In this document: positions 1 through 7,853 of the stretch, piece by piece
Layout: the number at the start of each line of letters is the position of its first letter
How positions within the stretch are numbered: position 1 is the first letter of the stretch
From: Chloroflexota bacterium
Lineage (GTDB): Bacteria > Chloroflexota > Ktedonobacteria > Ktedonobacterales > Ktedonobacteraceae
DNA length: 26,280 bases
NCBI GenBank assembly: GCA_005881495.1
Contig: VBHI01000309.1
Span: forward strand, 1-26,280
Direction: 5' to 3'
Translations under genes and position numbers: made by a program
Notes under the pieces: model-generated
The model's database searches: none
The model's input: only the letters and a program-made list of their open reading frames with translations
Told to the model about the DNA's origin: nothing

Positions 1-984
1 ACCATGGGTGCCTCCGCGTGGTTTACTCGCCGCCTGGAGGCGGTTTGTGACGCGCTAAACCTGCCTCCCAGCCTGCTCAGTTTGTTAGGTGCCTTGGGCG
101 CAAATATTCCGAATTACGTGGCGTCTATTGTAGCTATAGCCGGCGGCTATCTTGATATCGGGCTTGGCATTATCATTGGATCAAATATCTACAATGTCGC
201 CATTATCCTCAGTATCGCGACGTTTGCCACGCCAAAGCATCATGGAATTCTCCTCACGTTCAAAGAAGGGCAAGATGTGCGCGTGGTAGCAGGTTTTTCG
301 TTGGCTGTGATGGTTTCAACGTTGGTAGCGATCTGGTTACTGCCAGGAAGTCCGTTGGTTAGCGGGCAACATATGCCGCTTTTAGTTATGGGGCTAGTCT
401 TTATCGCTATTCTGATTACATTGGGGTTTTTTGGTGCTCTGGCGTTTCACGCGTTACATCGTGAGCACCCACAAAAGATCGAGCAAAGCACCACCGGGGC
501 CGATAAAGCGAACGATACCACTCTTGAGGCGACAAGGCCTGTTGGGCGCTGGATTGGCGAGGGAGTGCTGGCATTGGTCATCGCCCTGGGCGGGGTTGTT
601 GTGATGGTGCAATCGGGTCAGGCGCTGACTACGGATCTCCATATGCCAGATGTGCTGGCTGGCCTGCTCGTACTGGCCGTGGCAACTTCGTTGCCCAATA
701 CGGTCGTAGCATTTGGTCTGGCGCGCACTGATCGAGAGGTGGCCTGCGTCGAGGAAATTTTCAGCAGTAACAGCATCAATGCCGCACTCGGTATCGCTTT
801 GCCGCTCCTGTTCTGGCGCGATATGTTACATGATCACATTCTGCTGTTCCTCGACGGCCCTCTAATGGTGGCGCTGACACTTGTCGCATTGCTCTGTGTC
901 TTAAGACGGCGCGTGAGTCGTATTACCGCCGTGCTTTTGTTTCTGGTATATGTTGGATGGGTTGTGGCGCACGTGTTTGTGTAG
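1..984 (+). CDS. CaCA-family sodium/calcium exchanger-like membrane protein (5' partial)
   Basis: Integral membrane cation exchanger of the CaCA superfamily, which swaps Ca2+ (or another cation) against Na+ or H+. Two alpha-repeat regions are visible. The first lies near residues 25-75 (GANIPNYVAS, then GSNIYNVAI). The second lies near residues 215-265 (ATSLPNTVVA, then FSSNSINAALG). A hydrophilic loop at about residues 150-180 separates the halves. The usual acidic residue of the alpha motif (GTSLPE in YrbG-type proteins) is Asn in both repeats, so transport specificity is uncertain. The frame is open to base 1. Relatives begin with another half-helix before the sequence seen here, so the ATG at base 4 is probably internal and the gene starts outside the window. 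About eight to ten membrane segments are visible. No partner gene is evident. Confidence 0.8.
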   Translation, partial: TMGASAWFTRRLEAVCDALNLPPSLLSLLGALGANIPNYVASIVAIAGGYLDIGLGIIIGSNIYNVAIILSIATFATPKHHGILLTFKEGQDVRVVAGFSLAVMVSTLVAIWLLPGSPLVSGQHMPLLVMGLVFIAILITLGFFGALAFHALHREHPQKIEQSTTGADKANDTTLEATRPVGRWIGEGVLALVIALGGVVVMVQSGQALTTDLHMPDVLAGLLVLAVATSLPNTVVAFGLARTDREVACVEEIFSSNSINAALGIALPLLFWRDMLHDHILLFLDGPLMVALTLVALLCVLRRRVSRITAVLLFLVYVGWVVAHVFV

Positions 985-1094
985 CGCCTGTCCAGAGGAC
1001 AACCTGGCTCGTTCGCGCTAACAAAAAGAGCACACTGAGCGCTATATATACTATTGCATAGAGCAATCCAACAAGGCATGCATAAACCGTCTGC

Positions 1095-1123
1095 TTGACG
1101 CAAGCTCAACCGCGGTGTATGCT
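1095..1123 (+). promoter_or_regulatory. Sigma70-like promoter for the choline-kinase-like gene
   Basis: TTGACG (1095-1100) and TATGCT (1118-1123) are separated by exactly 17 bases and lie about 55 bases upstream of the ATG at 1178. The -35 matches consensus at 5 of 6 positions and the -10 at 4 of 6. A small palindrome GCTTG-ACG-CAAGC overlaps the -35 and could bind a regulator. Confidence 0.5.
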
Positions 1124-1177
1124 CAAGCAATCTAAAATGAGCGTTTGTACCCTTACATCGCGGAGAAGAGGTGGGCG

Positions 1178-2080
1178 ATGGACCAGAGAATCGAACACAT
1201 TCTAGAGCAAATTCCGGGTTGGAGCGGCAAGGAGCGAGTAGTAGCGCCACTTGTTGGCGGCATCACGAACCAGAATTATCGCGTGGATATCGCGGGAGAA
1301 ACGTTTGTGCTGCGCGTTGGTGGCAAAGGCACACGCCTGCTTGGTATTGACCGGGGACGCGAACACGCCTGTACCGCCATCGCCGCGCGGTTGGGTGTTG
1401 GCGCAGAGGTTATCCATTTTCTCGCCTCCGAAGACGCGCTCGTCACACGCTTCATTGTTGGCGATGGCATCTCTCCTGAAACTGCTGCACAGCCTGAGAC
1501 ACTCAGGCGTATCGTTGAATCTATCAAGCGTTACCACGAAGGACCGGATTTTCCAGGCACGTTCTCGCCCTTTAAGACAGTGCGGGATTACCATAAGAAG
1601 GCCCTTGAGCGCGGGGTATTATTTCCTGATACGCTGCCGCAGGTGTATGCACTGATGGCTCAGATCGAAGATGCCATTGGCTCGCTGCATAAACCAAGGC
1701 CCTGCCATAACGACCTGCTTGCCAGCAACTTTATCGATGACGGGCATAGGATCTGGATTCTCGATTGGGAATACGCCGCCATGGGAGACATCTTCTTTGA
1801 TCTGGGGAATTTCGCTGTCAATCAAGCGCTCAATGATGACCAGTGCGCAACACTTTTGCGCTATTATTTTGGTGAGGTGCGGCCAGCGGATGTGGCGCAT
1901 GTGCACCTGATGCGGCTTGGCTCGGATTTGCGCGAATCGTTCTGGGGCTTTCTACAGTTGGGCGTCTCTGAACTTGATTTTGACTATCACGAGTACGCTC
2001 ATTACCATCTCAATCGCTTTCTAGGGAATGTGGCTAAGCCACAGTTCACACGCTGGCTACATGACGTGAAAAATTCGTAG
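1178..2080 (+). CDS. Choline kinase-like / APH-fold phosphotransferase
   Basis: A 300-residue cytoplasmic kinase of the choline kinase/LicA/aminoglycoside phosphotransferase fold, which moves the ATP gamma-phosphate to a small amino-alcohol or similar substrate. The catalytic loop reads HNDLLASNF (Brenner motif HxDxxxxN). The metal-binding segment is ILDWEYAAMGDIFFDLGNF, where DWEY is typical of choline kinases rather than antibiotic kinases. The N-terminal lobe has the GGITNQNYRV nucleotide loop. The ATG at 1178 is chosen over an upstream in-frame TTG at 1145 because an AGAAGAGG ribosome site precedes it. It ends 14 bases before the FAD-GcvT gene and clearly shares its transcript. That pairing suggests choline, betaine or sarcosine metabolism rather than drug resistance. 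The substrate cannot be read from the sequence. Confidence 0.8.
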   Translation: MDQRIEHILEQIPGWSGKERVVAPLVGGITNQNYRVDIAGETFVLRVGGKGTRLLGIDRGREHACTAIAARLGVGAEVIHFLASEDALVTRFIVGDGISPETAAQPETLRRIVESIKRYHEGPDFPGTFSPFKTVRDYHKKALERGVLFPDTLPQVYALMAQIEDAIGSLHKPRPCHNDLLASNFIDDGHRIWILDWEYAAMGDIFFDLGNFAVNQALNDDQCATLLRYYFGEVRPADVAHVHLMRLGSDLRESFWGFLQLGVSELDFDYHEYAHYHLNRFLGNVAKPQFTRWLHDVKNS

Positions 2081-2094
2081 GCTAGGAGCACTCC

Positions 2095-4378
2095 ATGCAA
2101 GATCAAGCGCGAGTCGTCATTATTGGTAGCGGAATCGCCGGTTCTAGTGTTGCCTACCATCTCACCGAGCTGGGCTGGCGAGACATCGTTGTCCTTGAGC
2201 AAGGGCCACTCATCAATGGCACCACCTCTCATGCCCCCGGCCTGGTGGGACAACTGCGATCATCCGTGAGCCTGACGAAGATGCTTATGTATAGCGTCGA
2301 GCTCTACAAGAATCTCAGGGTGGACGGCAAAGCGGGTTACTTCGAGGTTGGCAGCCTTCGTGTCGCCTCATCAAAAGAACGCATGGAAGAGCTCAAGCGG
2401 CAGGCTGGTTTTGCAAAGGGTGTTGGACTGGATGTAGAGCTAATCGGCGCCCACGAGGCTCAACGCATGTTCCCTCTGATGAGCCTCTCGGAGGTCGAAG
2501 GAGCTTTGTTTCTGCCGACCGATGGCTCAGCGCGCGCTCCCATCCTGACGGAAGCCCTGGCGAACGCGGCGAGACAGCGTGGCGCAACCTTCTATGAACA
2601 TACGCGCGTCACCGGTATCGAAGTGAACAAGGGTCGCGTGCAGGCGGTACGGTGTCACTATCCCGCTGATCCCGGTGCAGCACCAGTATGCAATGACTGC
2701 ACCGCTCAGTGAGCTGGCCGGAGATGTCACTATCCCCAATCTGCGAGACCCCGATAAGCTGGTCTATTTCCGCCAGGATGGAGCGTGCATGGTCATCGGC
2801 GGCTACGAGCGCGATCCCGAGGCCTCAGATGTTGACGCTTTATCCGACAGCCCAAATCCAACAGTGCTAGGTTTTGATCCTCCCCGCTTTGAGAGTCTGC
2901 TCGAAGGCTGTATAGAGCGAGTTCCTGCTGTGAAGAGGGCTGAGTTCATCAAACGAGTCAATGGGCTTGAGTCGTTTACGCCTGATGGAGAATTTATCCT
3001 TGGTGAGTCACCCGATGTGAGAGGTTTCTGGGCGGCATGCGGTTTTTGCGCCCATGGCGTTTCTGGTTCTGGTGGAGTTGGCAAGATGCTCGCGGAGTGG
3101 ATCGTCGAAGGAGAGCCGAGCCTTGATCTCTGGCACATGGATATTCGCCGCTTCGGAGCGTATACAGCCAGCCGGCGCTACATCTCTACCCGCGTCCATG
3201 AAATCTATAGCACCTATTACGATATTTTCTATCCTGCGCAGGAACGCAGCAGCGCCCGCAAGCTGCGCCTCAGCCCGGTGTATAGTCGCCTGGAGGAACT
3301 GGGGGCAAGCTTTGGTGAGAAATCCGGCTGGGAACGCCCGAACTGGTTTGCGTCGAATGAACCCCTGGCGGAAGGTCAGGATTGGCCGGAGCCATACGGG
3401 TGGGCCAACCGCTACTATTCACCGGCTATTGGCGTGGAACATCAGGCCACACGCGAGCGCGTAGCTATTTTTGACGAGACCTCTTTCAGTAAATTTGAGG
3501 TGCTGACTTATACGCAGATGCCGAACAAGCGCGGAGGCATCGAGTGCGACCTCACCGTGACACGCCTGGCAACTGATCGCTTCCAGATTATTACGGGAAC
3601 GGCTTTCGGCATCCATGATCTCTCCTGGATTCGCAGCCAGATGCCTACCGATGGCTCGGTGTATGTCAATGATATTACCTCTAGTCGCTGTTGTATTGGA
3701 GTCTGGGGGCCGCGCGCGCGCGACCTGGTACAGTCGGTCAGTGAAAATGATTTCTCCAATGAGGCATTTCCCTATCTTACCGCTCAGCAGGTGACCATTG
3801 GAGACATTCCAGCATTAGCGCTGCGTGTTACCTATGTCGGTGAGCTTGGCTGGGAAATCTACGCACCGATGGAGTATGGTCTCAAGCTCTGGGATACCTT
3901 ATGGGCAGCAGGGCAACCGTTGGGCATTGTTGCCGGTGGATATCGCGCAATCGAGTCGCTGCGCCTGGAGAAGGGCTATCGCTATTGGAGCGCTGATATT
4001 CATTCTGAATACAATCCCTATGAGGCAGGCCTTGGTTTTGCCGTGAAACTGAAAAAAGGTGATTTCATTGGGCGCGAGGCGCTGGAGCGTATCAAGGCGG
4101 AGGGCGTGACGCGCAAGTTATGTTGTTTGACCCTCAACGATCCGCGAGCCGTTGCTCTGGGGGGCGAACCATTGCTGGATGGTGAATGCGTCCTGGGACG
4201 GGTCACCAGTGGTGGCTACGGCTACACGGTACGCCAGAGTATCGCCTATGGATATCTCCCTGTAGAATATGCCACACCAGGTACGCAGATTGAAGTGCAA
4301 CTGTTTGGCATAAGATACCAGGCAACAATAATGAAAGAACCCCTCTTCGATCCAAAAAACGAGAAAATCAAGGCATAA
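2095..4378 (+). pseudogene. Dimethylglycine/sarcosine dehydrogenase-like FAD oxidoreductase-GcvT fusion, broken by two deletions
   Basis: Intact relatives oxidatively demethylate dimethylglycine, sarcosine or similar N-methyl compounds and pass the methyl group to tetrahydrofolate. The start at 2095 follows a TAGGAG ribosome site. The N-terminal part (2095 to about 2650) has the dinucleotide fold GSGIAG and the segment TTSHAPGLV, whose His46 sits where relatives attach FAD covalently. Near 2645-2653 the reading frame shifts. The protein resumes in another frame as GVTIPLIPVQHQYAMTAP, an easily recognised family segment. Roughly 25-30 residues that relatives carry between these points, including the conserved N-A/C-A-G-x-W stretch, are absent. 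The second part then runs to 4378 through the rest of the FAD domain, the FAO_M linker and the GcvT and GcvT-C domains (GGYRAIESLRLEKGYRYW). A second, in-frame gap of some 20-25 residues occurs near 3497-3506, where KFE is followed almost directly by YTQM. Pseudogene or assembly error. Confidence 0.8.
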
Positions 4379-4401
4379 GGCCACCAGGCCCGCATCTTGT
4401 A

Positions 4402-4520
4402 GGGGCGACCCTTGGGTCGCCCAATGGGCCGGAGTATAGTAGGGTCGACCCTTGCGGTCGCCCAATGACTTGCGGTCGACCTATGGCTAGCGGTCGCCCT
4501 ATGGCTAGCGATCGCCCTGG
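4402..4520 (+). repeat. GGTCGCCC palindromic intergenic repeat cluster
   Basis: It lies between two convergent genes. It opens with a perfect 9-bp inverted repeat with a two-base loop, GGGCGACCC-TT-GGGTCGCCC (4403-4422). Then comes TAGTAGGGTCGACCCTTGCG followed by GTCGCCC (about 4437-4463), then degenerate copies with two adjacent 19-base units beginning CTATGGCTAGCGGTCGCC. The same core recurs at 21291-21407 (with GGTCAACC) and 24916-24936. The first hairpin could also end transcription from either side. It is probably a REP-like dispersed element. Confidence 0.7.
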
Positions 4521-4534
4521 AGAGCCGTGTGAGT

Positions 4535-5116
4535 CTATTCCCCAGGGGTAGCGCCAATCACAAAAGCATCTACCTGGCTGATCAGTCCACGCCAATAGGG
4601 AACCTTTACCTTGTGTCCGGCACTCATGATCGTAACGTCTCGCATATGGACGGAGCGATAGATAATAGGCAGTCCTTCAGGGCCAATCTCTGGCTGGTCA
4701 TGTAGGGGTATCAGGGCGGTATAGTATTCACGCAAGGCGTCCGCCGTATCAGGGTCTTCATGCCGGTGTAGTTCTTCGTTCAGCTCTATGTAGAATTGAG
4801 CGTAGCGAGCTGTGCTCACCATCACGCCGAACACCAGGAGACCATGCATCTGAAACATCATCTCGACATTCAGGTCCGGCTGCTCAACCAGGCGTACGCA
4901 CATCTGTAGCGCAAAATCCTGCTCACCATGCTCCTTTAGCCAGAGGTTGCGTCTCTCAACACGTGTGGGTGGACGGAAAGCCATACTCTGTGGCTCCGCG
5001 TTGCCTGCATTTGTTGACTGTGGAGATGCCTCTTGTACGCTATTCATATCCACTCCACTGTTATGTTGTGGTTCTTCATTTTCGTCGTTGGTATGCTGCT
5101 TTGCTTTATCTGGCAT
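4535..5116 (-). CDS. Unknown 193-residue protein downstream of PBP
   Basis: Not recognised. The first 45 or so residues are hydrophilic and rich in Asn, Gln, Glu and Ser, so probably disordered. The remainder is a compact mixed region without signal peptide or membrane helix. It contains MFQMHGLLVFGVMVSTARYA and ends with RDVTIMSAGHKVKVPYWRG and a short tail. It starts 9 bases after the stop of the class A PBP gene and is preceded by a GAGAG ribosome site, so the two are almost certainly co-transcribed and perhaps translationally coupled. That context hints at a cytoplasmic role tied to the cell wall, but nothing in the sequence proves it. Codon use resembles its neighbours. Confidence 0.7.
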   Translation of the reverse strand: MPDKAKQHTNDENEEPQHNSGVDMNSVQEASPQSTNAGNAEPQSMAFRPPTRVERRNLWLKEHGEQDFALQMCVRLVEQPDLNVEMMFQMHGLLVFGVMVSTARYAQFYIELNEELHRHEDPDTADALREYYTALIPLHDQPEIGPEGLPIIYRSVHMRDVTIMSAGHKVKVPYWRGLISQVDAFVIGATPGE

Positions 5117-5125
5117 GCATTACTC

Positions 5126-7537
5126 TCAGTTTGTCGGTGGGACTTTACAAAAAATAAAACATGGTGGCCGACAATTATCCCCCCTACAGCGGGAAGTGGT
5201 GTATTCTCCCTGCATGGTAGGCAGTGTACCATCAATAAACCAGTCGGTGACGGTGGGTTCGCCGGGATGTGGCATTAATCCTGTATACGCGGAAACAGTA
5301 CCGGCTACGACATCGGCTGGCTTTCTGAAGTCATCTGGAGGATATTTGTACAGGTGCGAAACATACTCCATTACGTCATGCCAGATTGGACCGGCGCCGG
5401 TGATACCAATAATGTTATTCATCGTGCTATTGTCACTATTGCCGGCCCACACGCCAACGGTGACATATGGTGTGTAGCCAAGCGTCCAGTTATCACGAAA
5501 GCTCTGGGTAGTGCCGGTCTTCGCCGCCGCCGGGCGGTCCAGTTCCAGCGGATTACCTGGGCCAAACTCATGGTAACGTGATTTCTCGTCAGAAAGAATA
5601 CTACTCATAAGGAATGCCACGTCCGCGCGTATTGCGCGTACTCCAGGAGGGTGAGCGGCATCATAGGTATAGAGGGGATCGCCCTGGTTATTGGTGATCT
5701 CCAGTATCGATGTTGGAGGTACGCGCACTCCTTGGTTGGCAAATGTGGCATAGGCGGAAGTGAGGTGTAGCAGCGAAACCTCCGCCGTACCCAGGGCCAA
5801 CGACGGGCCAAAAGAACTGGGCGATCGACTTGCGACCTCGCTCAAACCCAGGCGCGTTGCCGTGTTCAACACGTTTGGGATACCCACATACTCAAGCGCA
5901 TCGATAGCGGGAATGTTAAATGAGTTTGCAATGGCGTTACGCACAGTCATCGGAAATCCCGAATGGAATGTCCCATCGTAGTTCTGCGGCGTGTAATACC
6001 CAGGAGGATTACTGCTGATCTGGCTCGGGTAGACGGTCTTATGATCCGGTATAATCATGGCAGGATACCAGCCCATTTCAAAAGCAGTAGCATACGTAAT
6101 GGGCTTGAAGGATGAACCTGGCTGGCGCAGAGCGAGCGCGGCATTATACTGTCCGCGCACCTTCCGGCTATTATTTTTATAGTTGGCGCTGCCGTCCATA
6201 GCAAGAATCTCGCCGTTGTACGGGTTCATCACCACCACGGCGGCGTTGTTAACATTATTTTGTATACTCAAAGGCCCATAGCTGCCGAGATATGGGTCAT
6301 ACAGTGGCTTGTAGAGGTGATCATAAGCAATCTGCTCGACCTTCTTCTCCAGTTTCAGATCAAGGGTAGTGTAAATATTATAACCGCCATTATACAGATT
6401 TTGTGCCCCTATCAAAGGCACCAGTACCTGGTCTATAACGTAGCGCACAAAGTGTGGCGCCTGGATGCCCTTTGTGCTGGCATATGACATGAAGGTAAAC
6501 TTCGCCGTCTCTGCTTCTGCCTGCAGCGCCTGGTCTTCTGTAATATAGTGCCAAGCAACCATCGATTCCAGCACAGTCTGTTGCCGATCAAGCGCTACGG
6601 GCTTATTCACTACGGGATTATAGTATGAAGGACTTTGAGGTAGCCCGGCCAATAGCGATGCCTGAGCGAGGTCCAGTTGAGCCGTAGCCGGTTTACAGGA
6701 GCGGTGTGTGCATTTCGGCTGAAGATTGAAGAAATCCTGCGCCGCTGCCTCGACCCCGTAATTCAAATCACCATAGTAGACCGTATTCAGGTACATCTCC
6801 ATAATCTTCCACTTTGGATATTGCTGTGTGAGACCATAGGCCAGTAGTGCTTCTTCACCTTTGACTTGCAGGGAACGTGGTTGTGACAGGAACAACTGAT
6901 TCTTGACCAGTTGTTGTGTAATCGTGCTACCACCCTCAACGACGGTATGACTTTGCAGATTGGTGAAGGCCGCGCGAAGTGTGCCCTGGATATCGACGCC
7001 GCTATTCTGCCAGAAAGTATGATCTTCAGCAGCGACCGTGGCATTTACTAGCATTGGAGAGATGTCGGAGTAATTGACGTACGTGCGACGACCATGCCCA
7101 TTCTGTTGATCATAAAGCTCATAGAGCAGATTGCCATTGCGATCATAAATATGTGTTGATTGAGATAGCGCGTGATCCGCAATGCCGTTCAGTAACGGTA
7201 ATTGCCCCTGGTAATAGGCATAGGCGGCGCCAGCGCCGGTAGATAAGAGAGTGAGTAGCACAATACAAACAATCATTGTAATCATCAGTAAACGAGGGGC
7301 AATATTGCGATTATAGCGTTCATGTAAATGCTTGCGTATGAGAGAACGGTGCACTTTCCGTCGTAACGCTGGTACCCTCGCATCCCTGTAGGAAGAATTC
7401 CTGCCGGATGGCATCACCGCGGGAGGGGGAGTTGAATGAGAGACAGTGGTTATGTGTCCATTGGTGAGCGTTTTGCTATCTCCATTATATGCGGTCAATA
7501 TCTGGTTTTGTTGAGGCTGGTCTATATTCCTATCCAT
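5126..7537 (-). CDS. Class A penicillin-binding protein (bifunctional transglycosylase/transpeptidase)
   Basis: An 803-residue membrane-anchored peptidoglycan synthase. A cytoplasmic basic tail of about 90 residues is followed by one membrane helix at about 93-120 (MITMIVCIVLLTLLSTG). The GT51 glycosyltransferase domain shows EDHTFWQNSGVD (catalytic Glu), GGSTITQQLVKN and KIMEMYLNTVYYG. The transpeptidase domain shows SSFKP (nucleophile Ser in SxxK), the SxN motif in NSFNIPAI and KTGTTQSFRDNW. All catalytic motifs are present, so it should polymerise and cross-link lipid II. After the transpeptidase domain there is a short tail ending in a Cys-rich stretch (CRGDNCRPPCFIFC), unusual for a PBP; no PASTA or fibronectin domain follows. 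The start is the ATG at 7537 with a weak GAAGAG site. The unknown 193-residue protein follows 9 bases downstream. Confidence 0.95.
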   Translation of the reverse strand: MDRNIDQPQQNQILTAYNGDSKTLTNGHITTVSHSTPPPAVMPSGRNSSYRDARVPALRRKVHRSLIRKHLHERYNRNIAPRLLMITMIVCIVLLTLLSTGAGAAYAYYQGQLPLLNGIADHALSQSTHIYDRNGNLLYELYDQQNGHGRRTYVNYSDISPMLVNATVAAEDHTFWQNSGVDIQGTLRAAFTNLQSHTVVEGGSTITQQLVKNQLFLSQPRSLQVKGEEALLAYGLTQQYPKWKIMEMYLNTVYYGDLNYGVEAAAQDFFNLQPKCTHRSCKPATAQLDLAQASLLAGLPQSPSYYNPVVNKPVALDRQQTVLESMVAWHYITEDQALQAEAETAKFTFMSYASTKGIQAPHFVRYVIDQVLVPLIGAQNLYNGGYNIYTTLDLKLEKKVEQIAYDHLYKPLYDPYLGSYGPLSIQNNVNNAAVVVMNPYNGEILAMDGSANYKNNSRKVRGQYNAALALRQPGSSFKPITYATAFEMGWYPAMIIPDHKTVYPSQISSNPPGYYTPQNYDGTFHSGFPMTVRNAIANSFNIPAIDALEYVGIPNVLNTATRLGLSEVASRSPSSFGPSLALGTAEVSLLHLTSAYATFANQGVRVPPTSILEITNNQGDPLYTYDAAHPPGVRAIRADVAFLMSSILSDEKSRYHEFGPGNPLELDRPAAAKTGTTQSFRDNWTLGYTPYVTVGVWAGNSDNSTMNNIIGITGAGPIWHDVMEYVSHLYKYPPDDFRKPADVVAGTVSAYTGLMPHPGEPTVTDWFIDGTLPTMQGEYTTSRCRGDNCRPPCFIFCKVPPTN

Positions 7538-7853
7538 TGCTCTTCAGATGTCCTTTGCGGTCGACCTTGCAGCGTCATGCGGTCCGCCTATACCATATAA
7601 TTCATTATTGTATTATAACGTATTGTTGTTCTTGTCTGTTTCATGGATAGTACTTAGGCGGGGTAATTTGACCGGTTGCACCCCTTAGAGGGTTCAGTTG
7701 TACTACTACCATAAGAACTATGTCACAAAATTGCCGCGAGTGGTGTCCTACAGTTGAACCTGTACACAACAGGTTGCCTGATATTGCCGTAGGGAATACC
7801 TACTTCACAGTTACCCCGTTCATCTATTATCAAAGAGAAATGGAAAAGAATGT
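7538..7853. other. Divergent intergenic region between PBP and ABC exporter
   Basis: A 316-base control region for two divergent transcripts. It contains a degenerate fragment of the GGTCGACC repeat (about 7558-7574), an AT-rich stretch around 7590-7625 with a TATAAT on the minus strand that may be the PBP -10 box, and the inverted repeat at 7757-7775. No convincing -35 box and no open reading frame were seen. Confidence 0.45.
7757..7775. promoter_or_regulatory. 7-bp inverted repeat, possible operator of the ABC exporter
   Basis: AACCTGT-ACACA-ACAGGTT is a perfect 7-bp inverted repeat with a 5-base spacer, about 80 bases upstream of the ABC ATPase start. Size and position suit a dimeric repressor site, but no regulator gene lies nearby. 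Confidence 0.35.

Noticed and set aside
1251..1655. 134-codon plus-strand open frame overlapping the choline kinase gene
   Set aside because: Alternate-frame shadow; the kinase frame carries all family motifs.
7590..7625. PerR-like box upstream of the PBP gene
   Set aside because: The TATAAT...ATTATA inverted repeat is in a generally AT-rich stretch and its spacing does not fit the TTATAAT-N-ATTATAA consensus.
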